Positions 39,376 to 49,240 of a stretch of 64,000 nucleotides of DNA are shown in pieces. The DNA is from Serratia inhibens. GTDB taxonomy: Bacteria > Pseudomonadota > Gammaproteobacteria > Enterobacterales > Enterobacteriaceae. The notes below the pieces were generated by a model, which had not been told where the DNA came from, made no database searches, and worked only from the letters and a program-made list of their open reading frames with translations. The DNA is taken from assembly GCF_003591175.1 (NCBI RefSeq), contig NZ_QYYG01000004.1, positions 124,001 through 188,000 of the forward strand. The letters run 5' to 3'. The first letter of the stretch is position 1. Each line of letters begins with the position of its first letter. Made by a program: the position numbers and the translations under genes.

Positions 39376-41919
39376 TTAATTATTAAGATGGCAAAGGGCA
39401 TTAATACGAGAAACATTTTGTTCCGGTTGATGTTCCAATTGGTAATCAACCTGGCATTGCTCAGTCACACGCGCTCCCCATTGCACGAATAGGCTCCCTT
39501 TCTCCGGTAATCCCGTCAGATAGACCTCTCCCCGATCCCCAACAATGCTGGCTGAATCGGTATCGGACGAAGTTTGCGTTGCAATAGCTCCAAACGGCAC
39601 CGCGCCGCTGCCAGGCAGGCGTAATGTCATGAGCACTCGGTTACCGACGCGCACGTCAAAGTCTGCCTTTACCACCGCGCCACGGGTTGGTACTACCGTA
39701 CTGTTGGTTAATGATAAGTCGACATCATTCGCCAGGGTTTCCGTATCCAGCGAAATATCGTTTTCACGATATGGGCTGACGTAAGGTACCAATGTGTAAC
39801 CCCGGAAATCAGTCTTTACGCCAGTTTGGTTATTGACGCTAACACCCGCGGCCCCCGTTGCCTTAACCAAAGCGACGGTTTCGCCTAACGGCTGCCCAAG
39901 CGTGATTCCATCGGCATGGGCTACAATGCCGCCCTGAATTCCATAATTAATCCGTCGCGCATAACGGTCATAGCCATAACCCGTCGAAAACTCGCCATAG
40001 GTACCGCGATAATCGATATGAGCTTGCCCGCTGTTGCCTTCACCTTTACTGCTATACCCTTGTTGAAGGCTCCAACTGAGATTTTTGTCATCCAATAAAG
40101 AACCATTGATCCCCAACGTATTAGTGGTGCTCCCCCGTTGGCTACTGTTCAGGCCATAATTGACGCGGGTATTGCTCAGCCAACGATCCAAAGGCACGCT
40201 GATATTGAAAGCGACAATCTGGTCCCGCTCAATTCGCCGATCGCTGGATGAGCTATAACCTCTGGCATAGCGGTTATAACTGTAATTCAAGCTATAACTT
40301 ATCCCACCCCAGTTATTGTTGTAACCAAGTCCAATGGATTGCATTCGGCGCTGGCTGTCCCAATAGTCTTCGTTCACCAAATTGAACGAAAGTGCGCCAA
40401 AATCACTACCCAAACGCTGATTAAGCAGCATCTCCGCACGATTACGGCGGCGTTCAGGCAGCCACGCATTCCAATCACGGTAAGAATCCAAGACTTCTTG
40501 CAAACCATAAAAACCGTCGGTGGAATACCGATAACCGGCAATGGCAAAGTTAGTCCCGGTTTCAATCACGTTTTTGCTGTAGCGTAAACGCCATGATTGC
40601 CCCGTTGTCTTTTTGTCATCCTTCAGCGTCGACCAAGCCTGAGTCATATCGGAGGATAATGCGCCAAAATCCCCCATATTTTTGCCAATACCGAATGCTA
40701 ACGACTGATACTTGCTCGACATTTGATTACCGCCATACAAGGTAATGTCGTAAGGCAAGCCATAGATCCCCGTTATTTGCCCAAAGGGTGTTTTCTCCAC
40801 ATTATTGCTGTAAGCGCGGTATTGGCCGCCTGTTATGCTGTATTTCACCCGCCCTTCGCGCTGTAACACCGGTAACGAAGCAAAGGGAATGGTTGAATGC
40901 TGCTCACTCCCATCCGACTCCTTGATCGTGACTTGCAAATCTCCGCTGCTGCCAGTGGGATACATATCGGTAATTTCAAAAGCGCCGGGAGCGACATAAC
41001 TCTGATAAATGTTGTAGCCATTCTGCCGAACGATGACTTGCGCGTTGCTGCGCGCAATTCCTCTGATCACCGGCGCATATCCCCTCAGGCTTTCTGGCAA
41101 CATCTCATCATCAGAGGCTACCTGCATGCCGCGAAAGGGGACACTGTCAAAAATGTCCGACGGGGAACTGCTGTCGCCCAATATCAGTTGGCTGTTTAAA
41201 CCGATAATGTCCCGCTGCGCATAGCTATACACAGTATTCCACTTGTCTTCGCCATTACTGTCGCGGCTCCAGGTAGAATAATTGCGCAAACGCCAGGCTC
41301 CTAAATTCATACCGGGCCGTAAGTTCAAGAACTGATTGTTGTTATTCTGTCCATAATCGCCGCGTACAGAATTTTGCGAGCCGTTAAAACTATAATTGAG
41401 CAATAACGCAGAGATCCCTTCATCCCATTTTGTCGATGGGACATAACCACGCGGCATATGTAACAAGGCTGCCTGCGGAACACTTATAACCAACTGCTGA
41501 CTGCTGAAAATGAATTCTGCCGATGCCTGCGGAATTGCAGCAATATTTGCACATTGCGATCCCTCTACGGGTTTCAACGCAGGAAAAATGTCGGTTTTTA
41601 CGCCGAAATTTTTCAGCAAATCCACGCTGAGGCAGGGTTGAAGATTTTCTTTTCCAGTATTATCTTTACCCAAAAAGAAAACCACATCACGACTATCTAC
41701 CACCCTGCCTTCCAATAAAATATCAACCCGATACGTTCCGGGAACCTGGCCGCCTGACTCAAATCGCGACAGGTTTATTTTATCTTTATTCGTTTTACCG
41801 AGTTCTAATAGCTTGGGGTTAAAAAAATCCTGGGCATTTATCGGAGCAGCAACAAAAGTCAAAACAACCAACCACGACAGCTTTGCTATTCTAAATCTGT
41901 TATATATTATGTTGTTCAT
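39376..41919 (-). CDS. fimbrial outer-membrane usher
   Basis: 847 residues, the usual usher size. A signal peptide ends INA-QDFF, followed by the N-terminal chaperone-binding domain, the 24-strand barrel with plug (GMQVASDDEMLPESLRGYAP, PFASLPVLQREGRVKYSIT) and C-terminal domains with the final cysteine pair QCQVDY...ALCHLNN. It assembles and secretes subunits from the periplasmic chaperone. It lies 46 nt after the chaperone gene. Confidence 0.96.
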   Translation of the reverse strand: MNNIIYNRFRIAKLSWLVVLTFVAAPINAQDFFNPKLLELGKTNKDKINLSRFESGGQVPGTYRVDILLEGRVVDSRDVVFFLGKDNTGKENLQPCLSVDLLKNFGVKTDIFPALKPVEGSQCANIAAIPQASAEFIFSSQQLVISVPQAALLHMPRGYVPSTKWDEGISALLLNYSFNGSQNSVRGDYGQNNNNQFLNLRPGMNLGAWRLRNYSTWSRDSNGEDKWNTVYSYAQRDIIGLNSQLILGDSSSPSDIFDSVPFRGMQVASDDEMLPESLRGYAPVIRGIARSNAQVIVRQNGYNIYQSYVAPGAFEITDMYPTGSSGDLQVTIKESDGSEQHSTIPFASLPVLQREGRVKYSITGGQYRAYSNNVEKTPFGQITGIYGLPYDITLYGGNQMSSKYQSLAFGIGKNMGDFGALSSDMTQAWSTLKDDKKTTGQSWRLRYSKNVIETGTNFAIAGYRYSTDGFYGLQEVLDSYRDWNAWLPERRRNRAEMLLNQRLGSDFGALSFNLVNEDYWDSQRRMQSIGLGYNNNWGGISYSLNYSYNRYARGYSSSSDRRIERDQIVAFNISVPLDRWLSNTRVNYGLNSSQRGSTTNTLGINGSLLDDKNLSWSLQQGYSSKGEGNSGQAHIDYRGTYGEFSTGYGYDRYARRINYGIQGGIVAHADGITLGQPLGETVALVKATGAAGVSVNNQTGVKTDFRGYTLVPYVSPYRENDISLDTETLANDVDLSLTNSTVVPTRGAVVKADFDVRVGNRVLMTLRLPGSGAVPFGAIATQTSSDTDSASIVGDRGEVYLTGLPEKGSLFVQWGARVTEQCQVDYQLEHQPEQNVSRINALCHLNN

Positions 41920-41965
41920 CCCTGAGATACTCCGTAAGATATTTTCACATCAAAATATAATGTTG

Positions 41966-42643
41966 TTAAAGCGATGCTTGGTGAATCTTGCCGATAGCAC
42001 CATAGTCACTGATAATCTGCCAGCTCACCTCGCCAGCAGGCTTGCCACCGGAGGGGAGTTTGAATTCTGCTGTCGAACGCGGCCCAACAAAAGTAGGGTC
42101 GACCACGCTCACGCCATTCACCATGATCGAATTGAAATTCATGTAATAGGCTGTTGGATTAGATACCTGCAATACCTTACCCTGACTTTTCCATTGGAGT
42201 TGTGAGGTCACATCTTCAGGTGTTTCGCTTTTTAATCCACTCGGTCTAAATATTAATTTTATTCGCGTCTTTACCGCAATTTGTAATGTGTTATCTTTCT
42301 TTGGTGCTGACGGGATAGATTTTACATTTATCCAAAAAAGCGACTCCCTGTCTTTTGGCAAAGCATCGCCGGTATATATCACACGCAATATATTCCGTTG
42401 TTCTCCATCCAGACGGAACAAAGGCGGTGTAATCAAGAAAGGCACGTTATCAGCATTGCCGCTACCATCCTCGACCCAGGATTGAATCAGATAAGGTGCT
42501 CGTTCCGGATTACTAACGTTTAGCGAGGCTTCTTTTTTATCACCCTCGTATATCAAGCGAGTCCCCCCAATCACCACACCGGCGCGAGCAGCGTTGGCAC
42601 ACATAATTAATGTCACCAACAGCCCGATGCATTTTAGTTTCAT
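41966..42643 (-). CDS. periplasmic fimbrial chaperone (PapD-like)
   Basis: 225 residues from ATG 42643, with signal peptide ending ARA-GVVIGGTRLIYEG. Conserved PapD features are TRLIYEGDKKEASLNV, YLIQSWVEDGSG, FLITPPLFRLDG and FWINVKSIP. It donates a strand to subunits before usher delivery. It sits between the major pilin and usher genes. Confidence 0.95.
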   Translation of the reverse strand: MKLKCIGLLVTLIMCANAARAGVVIGGTRLIYEGDKKEASLNVSNPERAPYLIQSWVEDGSGNADNVPFLITPPLFRLDGEQRNILRVIYTGDALPKDRESLFWINVKSIPSAPKKDNTLQIAVKTRIKLIFRPSGLKSETPEDVTSQLQWKSQGKVLQVSNPTAYYMNFNSIMVNGVSVVDPTFVGPRSTAEFKLPSGGKPAGEVSWQIISDYGAIGKIHQASL

Positions 42644-42729
42644 TACCTTTCTCCTGGGAAAATACGGACTGGCGGACAATACCAGCCCGTCTAAGCACAT
42701 ATAACTAACGTCGGGGTTTTCCCCTGGTC

Positions 42730-43266
42730 TTAGTTATAATTCACGGTAAAGGTTGCGGTTGAATTAGCCGGACCTGCGGTAACCTCAGCTTTGGTTGCGA
42801 TATAGCGCGCATAAAAGTCGAGGTCGTTGACTACAGGTGATGCTTGCAGAGGGAAAGCTTTAGATGCGGTATACAGCGGCAATACACCGTTTGGCGCATC
42901 CGCCAGTTGTACGGCCACACCCGTCGCTGCACCTGTAGCGGCATCTACAGCCAACACCTGAGGGTTCACGCCGTCAGCCACACCGTCAAACTTAACTTTG
43001 GCGGTAGTGGCAGTTTCCGGACAATCTGACAATTTCAACGTGAATTTCGTTGCGGAAGAGGTAGCTCCTACACCGGAGCTGAAACTAGTACGGGCAACTT
43101 CACCCAAATTCACCGTCAGTGCGTTGCTGCCGCCACCAAAATCCACTGTGCAAACATTATCAGAGATTTTACCGGTAAAGTTTACGGTACCATCCGCAGC
43201 AGCCACAGCCGAAGAACAAAACACAACGGTTGCAACTAATGCAGTCGCGATGACATTCTTTTTCAT
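42730..43266 (-). CDS. major fimbrial subunit
   Basis: 178 residues from ATG 43266 (MKKNVIATALVATVVFCSSA), with signal peptide ending VAA. It is a type 1 pilin with the disulfide pair NVCTVDF and LSDCPETA, and the C-terminal beta-strand ATFTVNYN. First gene of the leftward operon subunit-chaperone-usher-adhesin; no minor subunit genes intervene. Confidence 0.93.
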   Translation of the reverse strand: MKKNVIATALVATVVFCSSAVAAADGTVNFTGKISDNVCTVDFGGGSNALTVNLGEVARTSFSSGVGATSSATKFTLKLSDCPETATTAKVKFDGVADGVNPQVLAVDAATGAATGVAVQLADAPNGVLPLYTASKAFPLQASPVVNDLDFYARYIATKAEVTAGPANSTATFTVNYN

Positions 43267-43672
43267 TTTAAATTCCTTTATCTTGCCCAACCGGTTATTC
43301 AACCTGGTTTATTTTCTACCGGACACTTCCATTTTTTTCTGGTAGTACCCATGTGTGACAATCACGCAAAGAACACAAATTTACCCATCAGCGTGTTGCA
43401 CAAAAACTGTAATAGCCGTTTAGTTAATTTTAAAGAGGAAAAGTAAAACTTCACATAAACAACCCCAAAAGAATACATTAATAAAAAACCAATTAAGTTA
43501 TTAATCAATATTAACCAAAAATATAAACCCTATAACAGAGCTATACGAATAACATGTCAATTATTAATTAACATAACTGGATAATTTATAAACACATGTA
43601 TTCAGAGTGAGTTGAATAGCAGAAACAAAAATGCTATTTGTTAGTAAAAGCTATAAACAAGGATGATTACCT
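43267..43672. promoter_or_regulatory. fimbrial operon / regulator divergent promoter region
   Basis: 406 nt, very AT-rich, between the divergent pilin and regulator genes. I looked for flanking inverted repeats of a fim-type invertible switch and saw none. Many A/T tracts suggest H-NS silencing. Confidence 0.45.
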
Positions 43673-44170
43673 ATGAATGACACATATAAAATAAATGGAA
43701 AGATAATTTTTAATGCATATGAAAAATCTATCACTCCCAGCGACAACGAAGGGGAAAGGCCCCCCAAAGGCAGCCTGAGAATCAATATCCCTGTAAGTCG
43801 ATGCTTTTCATTACTAATTGAAAATAAAGGGAAAGTAGTTTCAAGAGAAGAGTTTATCAATGAGGTATGGCGTAAAAACGGCATTGAAGTGTCTATGAAT
43901 ACGTTTTACCAAAACATATCTATTCTTAGAAGAAACATTAAGCAGGCCGGGATACATGAGGAAATAATAATCACCGTCCCCAAAAAGGGTTTAACGCTCT
44001 CCAATTCAGTTTTAATTGAAAAAATCGAAGAGCGCCCGAAAGAAACCCCATTTCCACAACCATTAAAAGAAAATAAAAATCTACTTGCAAGGATTGCTTT
44101 ATTTAAAGTGGCATTAATTTCAATAATATTATCTATTTTGATCTATACATTTATACTCACAACCCTGTAA
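43673..44170 (+). CDS. membrane-anchored winged-helix regulator (CadC/ToxR-type DNA-binding domain, no sensor domain)
   Basis: 165 residues. An OmpR-type winged helix (about 5-110: SRCFSLLIENKGKVVSREE, EVWRKNGIEVSMNTFYQNIS, VPKKGLTL) precedes a proline/lysine linker and one C-terminal membrane helix (about 141-163) with no periplasmic domain after it. It thus binds DNA from the membrane but lacks the usual sensor. Divergent from the fimbrial operon, its likely target. AT-rich like its neighbours. Confidence 0.85.
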   Translation: MNDTYKINGKIIFNAYEKSITPSDNEGERPPKGSLRINIPVSRCFSLLIENKGKVVSREEFINEVWRKNGIEVSMNTFYQNISILRRNIKQAGIHEEIIITVPKKGLTLSNSVLIEKIEERPKETPFPQPLKENKNLLARIALFKVALISIILSILIYTFILTTL

Positions 44171-44688
44171 ATGACCAAAATCTGTAACATTTGTACACCG
44201 ATATTTCTATTTCGCCCGCCAAAAAATGAAAATGTCGATGTATCAACGTTAATTATTTATATTAATATTAAAATGGAAGTTATTTTCCAAAAAAATAAGA
44301 ACATAACGCCGACAAGTATGGAAAATAATCAATCGGTTATGGCTAATAGCTCATCCCACCGCCTGCCGGGACCACCGAGCAGGCGGCATTTCCTATTCTG
44401 TGTGCCAGGAAATGCCCCACGCCAGAGGTCCTATTTCCCCGTTTATCACTCATACGCAAACCCATGTTATCGCAAGCTTCGCTGCCCACCGTAATCAACT
44501 AATAAACCCTATAGATAACTTCTCTCTCTGAACCTAGCGCCCGAATTGTCTCGACACTGTGCCGCACCCGGCCACCGACCTATCGCCCGATAAAATTTTT
44601 TACAACTCTCTGATGCATAAAGGGGCCTCGGCACCTTCAATATTTTACGTTCGGTAAAGTTCGCCGGCATTACAGAGGGGGGAAGCTT
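44171..44688. other. spacer after the regulator, with hairpin
   Basis: 518 nt without a supported gene; the 107-codon frame at 44171 is of poor composition. A CCGCCTGC...GCAGGCGG hairpin at 44359-44386 may end the regulator transcript. It marks the right border of the AT-rich block. Confidence 0.45.
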
Positions 44689-45447
44689 TCAGTGAGCGAA
44701 ATAGTGCATGCCGCCGTCTACCGGGATCACTGCGCCGGTGATATAGCGCGCCAGCGGGGAACAAAGAAATGCCGCCAGATAAGCCATGTCCTCCGGCTCG
44801 CCAAAGTAGCCGATCGGGATGTTCTGCTTGATGAACGCCTGGCGTGCGGCCTCGGTCGGGTGCAGTTTTTCACGCACCTGTTCGCTATTAATCCGCCCCG
44901 GCTGCAGCGTATTGACGGTAATACCCTGCGCCGCCAGCTCGCTTGCCAATCCCTTGGCCCATAGATGTAATGCGCCCTTGGCGGCGGTGGCGGCATTCAG
45001 GCTGCGCGGTTCCATCGAGCCGCTGATGTTGATCACTCGCCCCCAGCCCTGCTTCTGCATGCCCGGCAGCAGCGCCTGGGTCACCCGGCGGGCCGGCGTA
45101 AAGTTCAGGGCAAAGGCCTCTTCCCAACCGGCGTCGCCTTCACTCAATGCGGTTGGACGAGCGCCGCCGACCGCATTAATCAGGATATCAATCGTCCCGA
45201 CCTGGCGTGCCGCTTGCGCCAACATGCTGCTGAGCGCCGCCGCGTCGGTGATGTCCGCCGCGATCGCATGCGGCCGCGGGGCACCGCTTCGTTCTATTTC
45301 ATCGGCCAGAGCCAGCAAACGCTCCTCACGACGGGCGGTCGCCACCACGGTGACCCCCTGCGCCGCCAAAACCCGAACCATACCGGCGCCGATGCCTTCG
45401 CTGGCGCCGGTGACCAGCGCGACACGATCCTGCAGCTGCAAATTCAT
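44689..45447 (-). CDS. SDR-family oxidoreductase, catalytic Tyr replaced
   Basis: 252 residues. Classical SDR with cofactor motif TGASEGIG (13-20), NAVGG, INISGS and the C-terminal PVDGG. Where the YxxxK motif is expected the protein reads NAATAAK (K157), so alanine (153) takes the place of the tyrosine. A different mechanism, or a non-catalytic role, is possible. Divergent from the LysR gene at 45562, which probably controls it. Substrate unknown. Confidence 0.88.
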   Translation of the reverse strand: MNLQLQDRVALVTGASEGIGAGMVRVLAAQGVTVVATARREERLLALADEIERSGAPRPHAIAADITDAAALSSMLAQAARQVGTIDILINAVGGARPTALSEGDAGWEEAFALNFTPARRVTQALLPGMQKQGWGRVINISGSMEPRSLNAATAAKGALHLWAKGLASELAAQGITVNTLQPGRINSEQVREKLHPTEAARQAFIKQNIPIGYFGEPEDMAYLAAFLCSPLARYITGAVIPVDGGMHYFAH

Positions 45448-45561
45448 AAGAAACCCTAATTGAATAATTCAATTTAGCGAAAGAGATAACAGCATTGAAT
45501 CACAGCCTGCTCTGTGTGAATATTCCTTAAAATCGCGGAAATACTGTGCAGGAATTCACTG

Positions 45562-46425
45562 ATGTTCGATTGGCAGGATTTAAAACACTTTGTGGTGCTG
45601 GCTCGCACCGGTTCATTGTCGGCGGCAGCGCGGGAGTTGGGCTGCGACCACGCGACGGTCGGCCGGCGAGTGGCGGCGTTGGAGAAGGCGCTCGGGCTGC
45701 GGCTGATCCTGCGATTGCCGCGCAGCACGCCACTGACGCCGGACGGCCAAAGGGTGGCCGGGCTGGCGGCAGAGATCGAAAATCAAAGCCACGCCATTGC
45801 CCGCCATGCCCGCAGCGCCGGTGAAACGCCGCAGGCCCAGGTGCGTATCAGCGCGCCACCGTCGATCGCCGCACGGGTCATAGCACCGTATATCGCCGAA
45901 TTTCACCAGAGTTTTCCGCATATTACGCTGGTGCTCTCCGGTGAAGCCTCCATCGCCGAACTGGATCGCGGCGACGCCGAAATAGCGGTGCGCATGGTGC
46001 GGCCACAGCAGCCGGATCTGCTGGTGCAACGCATCGGTATGATGCGCTACAGGTTATATGCTACCCCGCAACACGCCGCCCTGCCGGAAGCGGCGCGGGC
46101 CTTTATCGCCTACGACCATCACTACAGCAACCAGCCTCACCAGCAGTGGTTGCAACAGCTGTTGCAGGGCCGCCCGGTGGTGTTTCAGGCCAGCGATCTG
46201 TTCTCTTTGCAGGAAGCCGCACGATCGGGGCTGGGTGCCGTAGTATTGCCGACGTTTGTCGCCGATAACGACCCGGCACTGGTCGCGCTACCGACGCCGA
46301 TAGCGCCGCCAACGCGCGAGTTATGGCTGGTCACTTACCCCGATCTGGCGCGTTCCACCGCCATTCGCACGGTCATGACTTTCCTGAGCGATCTCATCGG
46401 GAAAAAATGCCCGACGGCAACGTGA
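45562..46425 (+). CDS. LysR-family transcriptional regulator
   Basis: 287 residues. N-terminal HTH LKHFVVLARTGSLSAAAREL...VGRRVAALEKALGLRL, then a substrate-binding domain. The winged helix has the slightly unusual CDHATVGRRV in place of the common pattern. Divergent from the SDR gene with a 114-nt gap, the arrangement in which a LysR protein usually regulates its neighbour. Confidence 0.93.
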   Translation: MFDWQDLKHFVVLARTGSLSAAARELGCDHATVGRRVAALEKALGLRLILRLPRSTPLTPDGQRVAGLAAEIENQSHAIARHARSAGETPQAQVRISAPPSIAARVIAPYIAEFHQSFPHITLVLSGEASIAELDRGDAEIAVRMVRPQQPDLLVQRIGMMRYRLYATPQHAALPEAARAFIAYDHHYSNQPHQQWLQQLLQGRPVVFQASDLFSLQEAARSGLGAVVLPTFVADNDPALVALPTPIAPPTRELWLVTYPDLARSTAIRTVMTFLSDLIGKKCPTAT

Positions 46426-46517
46426 AACATCAGATTGGCTAATTGAATGCTGGACAAAAGTCACCCGGGGGATTATTACTGATCACCGCGGAATTTACTT
46501 TATGGACGGCTGTGATC

Positions 46518-47267
46518 ATGACATTGCGTACTGAGTTTGGACGAATTTTGATTACCGGCGCGGGTGGCCGGGTCGCCACGGCATTCCGTCAATCGGTGGG
46601 AGATCGCTATCAACTGCGGCTGGCGGAAAGAGACATCAACTTGTTGACCGGCCTGCAACCCGACGATGAAGTGATCAGCTTCGACATTGCCGATCTCGAT
46701 GCCTGCCGCGCGGCCTGCGCCAATATCGATACCGTGCTGCACCTGGCCGCCGATCCCTCCCCCGATGCCGATTTTTGTCACTCGTTGAAAGATAACAATA
46801 TCCTCGGCACCTACAATATTTTCCGCGCGGCGAAAGACGCCGGCTGCAAACGCGTGGTATTCGCCAGCAGCGCGCAGGCGGTAGAAGGTTATCCGCTGGA
46901 TTATCAGATCCGCCCGGAAGACGCGCCCAAACCGAAAAACCTGTACGGCGTCAGCAAGGCGTTCGGCGAAGGTATCGCCGCCTATTTCGCCCATCAGGAA
47001 GGGCTTTCCGCGCTGTCGGTGCGCATCGCCAACTTCACCACGCTGGCAGCCGGCGAGCAGCTAAGCGCCCGTGACATGAGCGCTTTTCTCAGCCACCGCG
47101 ACGCTGCCGATCTGCTGGAGCGCTGTATCCGCATTGAAGGCGTGCACCATGCGGTGGTGCACGGCGTCTCCAACAACCGCTATAAGCGGCTGTCGTTGGA
47201 AGAGACCAGCCGCCTGCTCGGCTACTACCCGCAGGACGATGCGTTCAGCATCCTCGGCTTCGCCTAA
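46518..47267 (+). CDS. NAD(P)-dependent epimerase/dehydratase-like protein (extended SDR)
   Basis: 249 residues from ATG 46518; a longer frame from 46443 adds 25 unlike residues. Rossmann motif ITGAGGRVA, then VLHLAADPSPDA, SSAQAVEGY and the catalytic YGVSK. Similar in style to uronate dehydrogenases and other small sugar-nucleotide-family SDRs; the substrate is not evident. The 3' end overlaps the convergent hydrolase gene by 4 nt. Confidence 0.85.
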   Translation: MTLRTEFGRILITGAGGRVATAFRQSVGDRYQLRLAERDINLLTGLQPDDEVISFDIADLDACRAACANIDTVLHLAADPSPDADFCHSLKDNNILGTYNIFRAAKDAGCKRVVFASSAQAVEGYPLDYQIRPEDAPKPKNLYGVSKAFGEGIAAYFAHQEGLSALSVRIANFTTLAAGEQLSARDMSAFLSHRDAADLLERCIRIEGVHHAVVHGVSNNRYKRLSLEETSRLLGYYPQDDAFSILGFA

Positions 47268-48712
47268 AGCTTGTCGTCGATGCGCTGCAGCAGGTAGGGG
47301 AAGAACGGGTTGGAAGCGATGCGCATCAGCGAATCGAGATCGACCACCAACACCGACCGTTCGCCGCGCGCGGCGATAGTACCCAGGCTAATGCCGAATT
47401 CATCGCGCTGCGCCGGGAAACGCCCATACAGCGAATCGCTCACCGGGAACGGCAGCGCCACATGCGACAACGAATAAATATCCGCCGGGTAAGTCATTCC
47501 CAGCGGCTGCACGGTTTCCGTGGTTCCTCCGGCGGGCATTATGCGGGCAATCGCCTCACTGCTTTCCAGTGAGGCATTAGCTATTACCGTCGTCCGGTAA
47601 CGGCGTGGCGGCGCAGGCAACAGTTGGCTAACCGCCGCCGCTGCGTTTGGCCGCAACAGCGGCCCGAAGTTGATCGTACGATTGACGTCAAACAGCACCA
47701 GTTCGCTGCCGTTCGCCGGCAATTCGTTGTATAAGGCGCGGATCACCGCCCGGGTACTGACGGTGGAATCCATCACCGACTGGAAGGTCAGCACCGGCGG
47801 CAAGGTACCTAGTTTGCCGGCACGCGCCGCACGGGCGATTTGCTGTTGCAGGCTATTACTGAGCAGATAAGACTGGCGTGCACCATTCACCGGAAACGAG
47901 TTGTATTTATACGGATTAAACTCCGGCAGCACCCCTAGCCACGCCGCTTTGGCAAACGCCGGGAACACCGCCGGCCAACCGGCGATGCCGGCGAAACGGG
48001 CAAAACTGGTGACGCCAATCATCGGCGAAATCAGAATCAGCCGCTGCGGCGCCGCCAGTTTCGGGTCTTCCAGCGCATCCAGCGCATATTTCATCGCCAG
48101 CGCACCGCCGTTAGAAAAGCCCACGATATGCAGCGGCTTGTCGCCCCCGACTTTACTGCGCGCCTCGCGTACCGCCAACCGCGTCGCCGCCAGCCAATCG
48201 CGCCATTCGATATCGGTCAACGCACCCGGTACCGTACCGTGCGCCGGCAGGCGAATGCCGACCGCCACAAAACCGCGCTGCCGGTAGTTTTCGGCGATAT
48301 GCCGCAGGCTGTAAGGGGAATCGGTCAGGCCATGCAGCAACACCACCGCACCACGCGGTTCGCCCTGCGGCAGCAGCTCATAGGAGCGGTTCCAGTCCTG
48401 AGCGAAGTGCGGCGGATACACAGGGCTGCCGTCGAAATAGCGGTTAAGCGGAATGCGCTCGCTGGCGGAAAGCTTGTCGGTGACGTTGGCCTTCACCTCG
48501 TCGAACACCCGGTTTTCGGCGGCCAGGTACGCTTGCCAGTCAGCCTTATCCAACTCGGCGGCAGCCAACTCGTGCGGCACAAAAGTGTGCCACGGCTCCA
48601 ACGCCGGGCCGCGTTGGGTGTCGTAAACCCGCACCGCAAGCAACGTGAATACAACGGTGACGACCACAATCGTCAGCCGTTTGATCCCTTTGATTATCGC
48701 CCTGGACGGCAT
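47264..48712 (-). CDS. membrane-anchored alpha/beta hydrolase
   Basis: 482 residues from ATG 48712, with an ideal GGGGGAG site 5 nt before it; an earlier in-frame start at 48838 is unlikely. An N-terminal hydrophobic helix (about 11-27) anchors a periplasmic or extracytoplasmic domain. Hydrolase landmarks are VVLLHGLTDSPYSL and the nucleophile elbow GFSNGG. The long C-terminal part has no recognisable domain. Probable esterase/lipase-type enzyme of unknown substrate. Confidence 0.85.
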   Translation of the reverse strand: MPSRAIIKGIKRLTIVVVTVVFTLLAVRVYDTQRGPALEPWHTFVPHELAAAELDKADWQAYLAAENRVFDEVKANVTDKLSASERIPLNRYFDGSPVYPPHFAQDWNRSYELLPQGEPRGAVVLLHGLTDSPYSLRHIAENYRQRGFVAVGIRLPAHGTVPGALTDIEWRDWLAATRLAVREARSKVGGDKPLHIVGFSNGGALAMKYALDALEDPKLAAPQRLILISPMIGVTSFARFAGIAGWPAVFPAFAKAAWLGVLPEFNPYKYNSFPVNGARQSYLLSNSLQQQIARAARAGKLGTLPPVLTFQSVMDSTVSTRAVIRALYNELPANGSELVLFDVNRTINFGPLLRPNAAAAVSQLLPAPPRRYRTTVIANASLESSEAIARIMPAGGTTETVQPLGMTYPADIYSLSHVALPFPVSDSLYGRFPAQRDEFGISLGTIAARGERSVLVVDLDSLMRIASNPFFPYLLQRIDDKL

Positions 48713-48843
48713 GCTCCCCCCTGAATTCACGGTTATCCAGCAGCGATTATAGGAGCTAAAGGCGCTCAGGGGCAGTGGTGTGCCATGAAAACACCGAGAC
48801 AGGAATGAACAACGCCGGGCATGACCCGGCATTTTCAACTAAA

Positions 48844-49080
48844 TTATGGCTTTTCGGCGATTTTGCGCAGATATTCGTTATTTTTGAATGCAATGATGAT
48901 CATTTCAAAACAGACGCGGGTAAACACGCCGCCGAGAATAATCCCGAGCAGGCCACGGAAGAATTCCCCGTAGAACATCGCCCCAATCCCGCTAACAAGA
49001 ATGCCCAGCAGGCAAAGCCAGTAAACGGCGGTGATGATTTTCGGTGTCAGCATCGCGTCAAAAAAGAAAATATTTTTCAT
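48844..49080 (-). CDS. small DUF4282-like membrane protein
   Basis: 78 residues: MKNIFFFDAMLTPKIITAVY, two membrane helices (about 14-37 and 43-66) and a short polar tail. The FFFD...TPKII start and IIIAFKNNEYLRKI end are typical of DUF4282 proteins. Function unknown. A GCCGGG-CATGA-CCCGGC hairpin lies just downstream at 48815-48831. Confidence 0.75.
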   Translation of the reverse strand: MKNIFFFDAMLTPKIITAVYWLCLLGILVSGIGAMFYGEFFRGLLGIILGGVFTRVCFEMIIIAFKNNEYLRKIAEKP

Positions 49081-49240
49081 TGTAAATCCTTCCTTAGGTC
49101 AGTATTTAATTATCCCAGAGGCGACTCGTCAGCGTCAGTATGGCGGCCGGCCCTTTTTGTTACACCGGTTATGATAACGAGTTATGCGAGGCAAAGCGCA
49201 GGAAAATCAACGAACCATTGCATGAAGGTTGAGGGTAAAG

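Noticed and set aside
43267-43672. fim-type invertible promoter switch
   Set aside because: No matching inverted repeats at the ends and no recombinase gene nearby.
44171-44494. 107-codon rightward frame after the winged-helix gene
   Set aside because: Odd composition, no ribosome site, and it contains the 44359-44386 hairpin, which fits a 3' UTR better.
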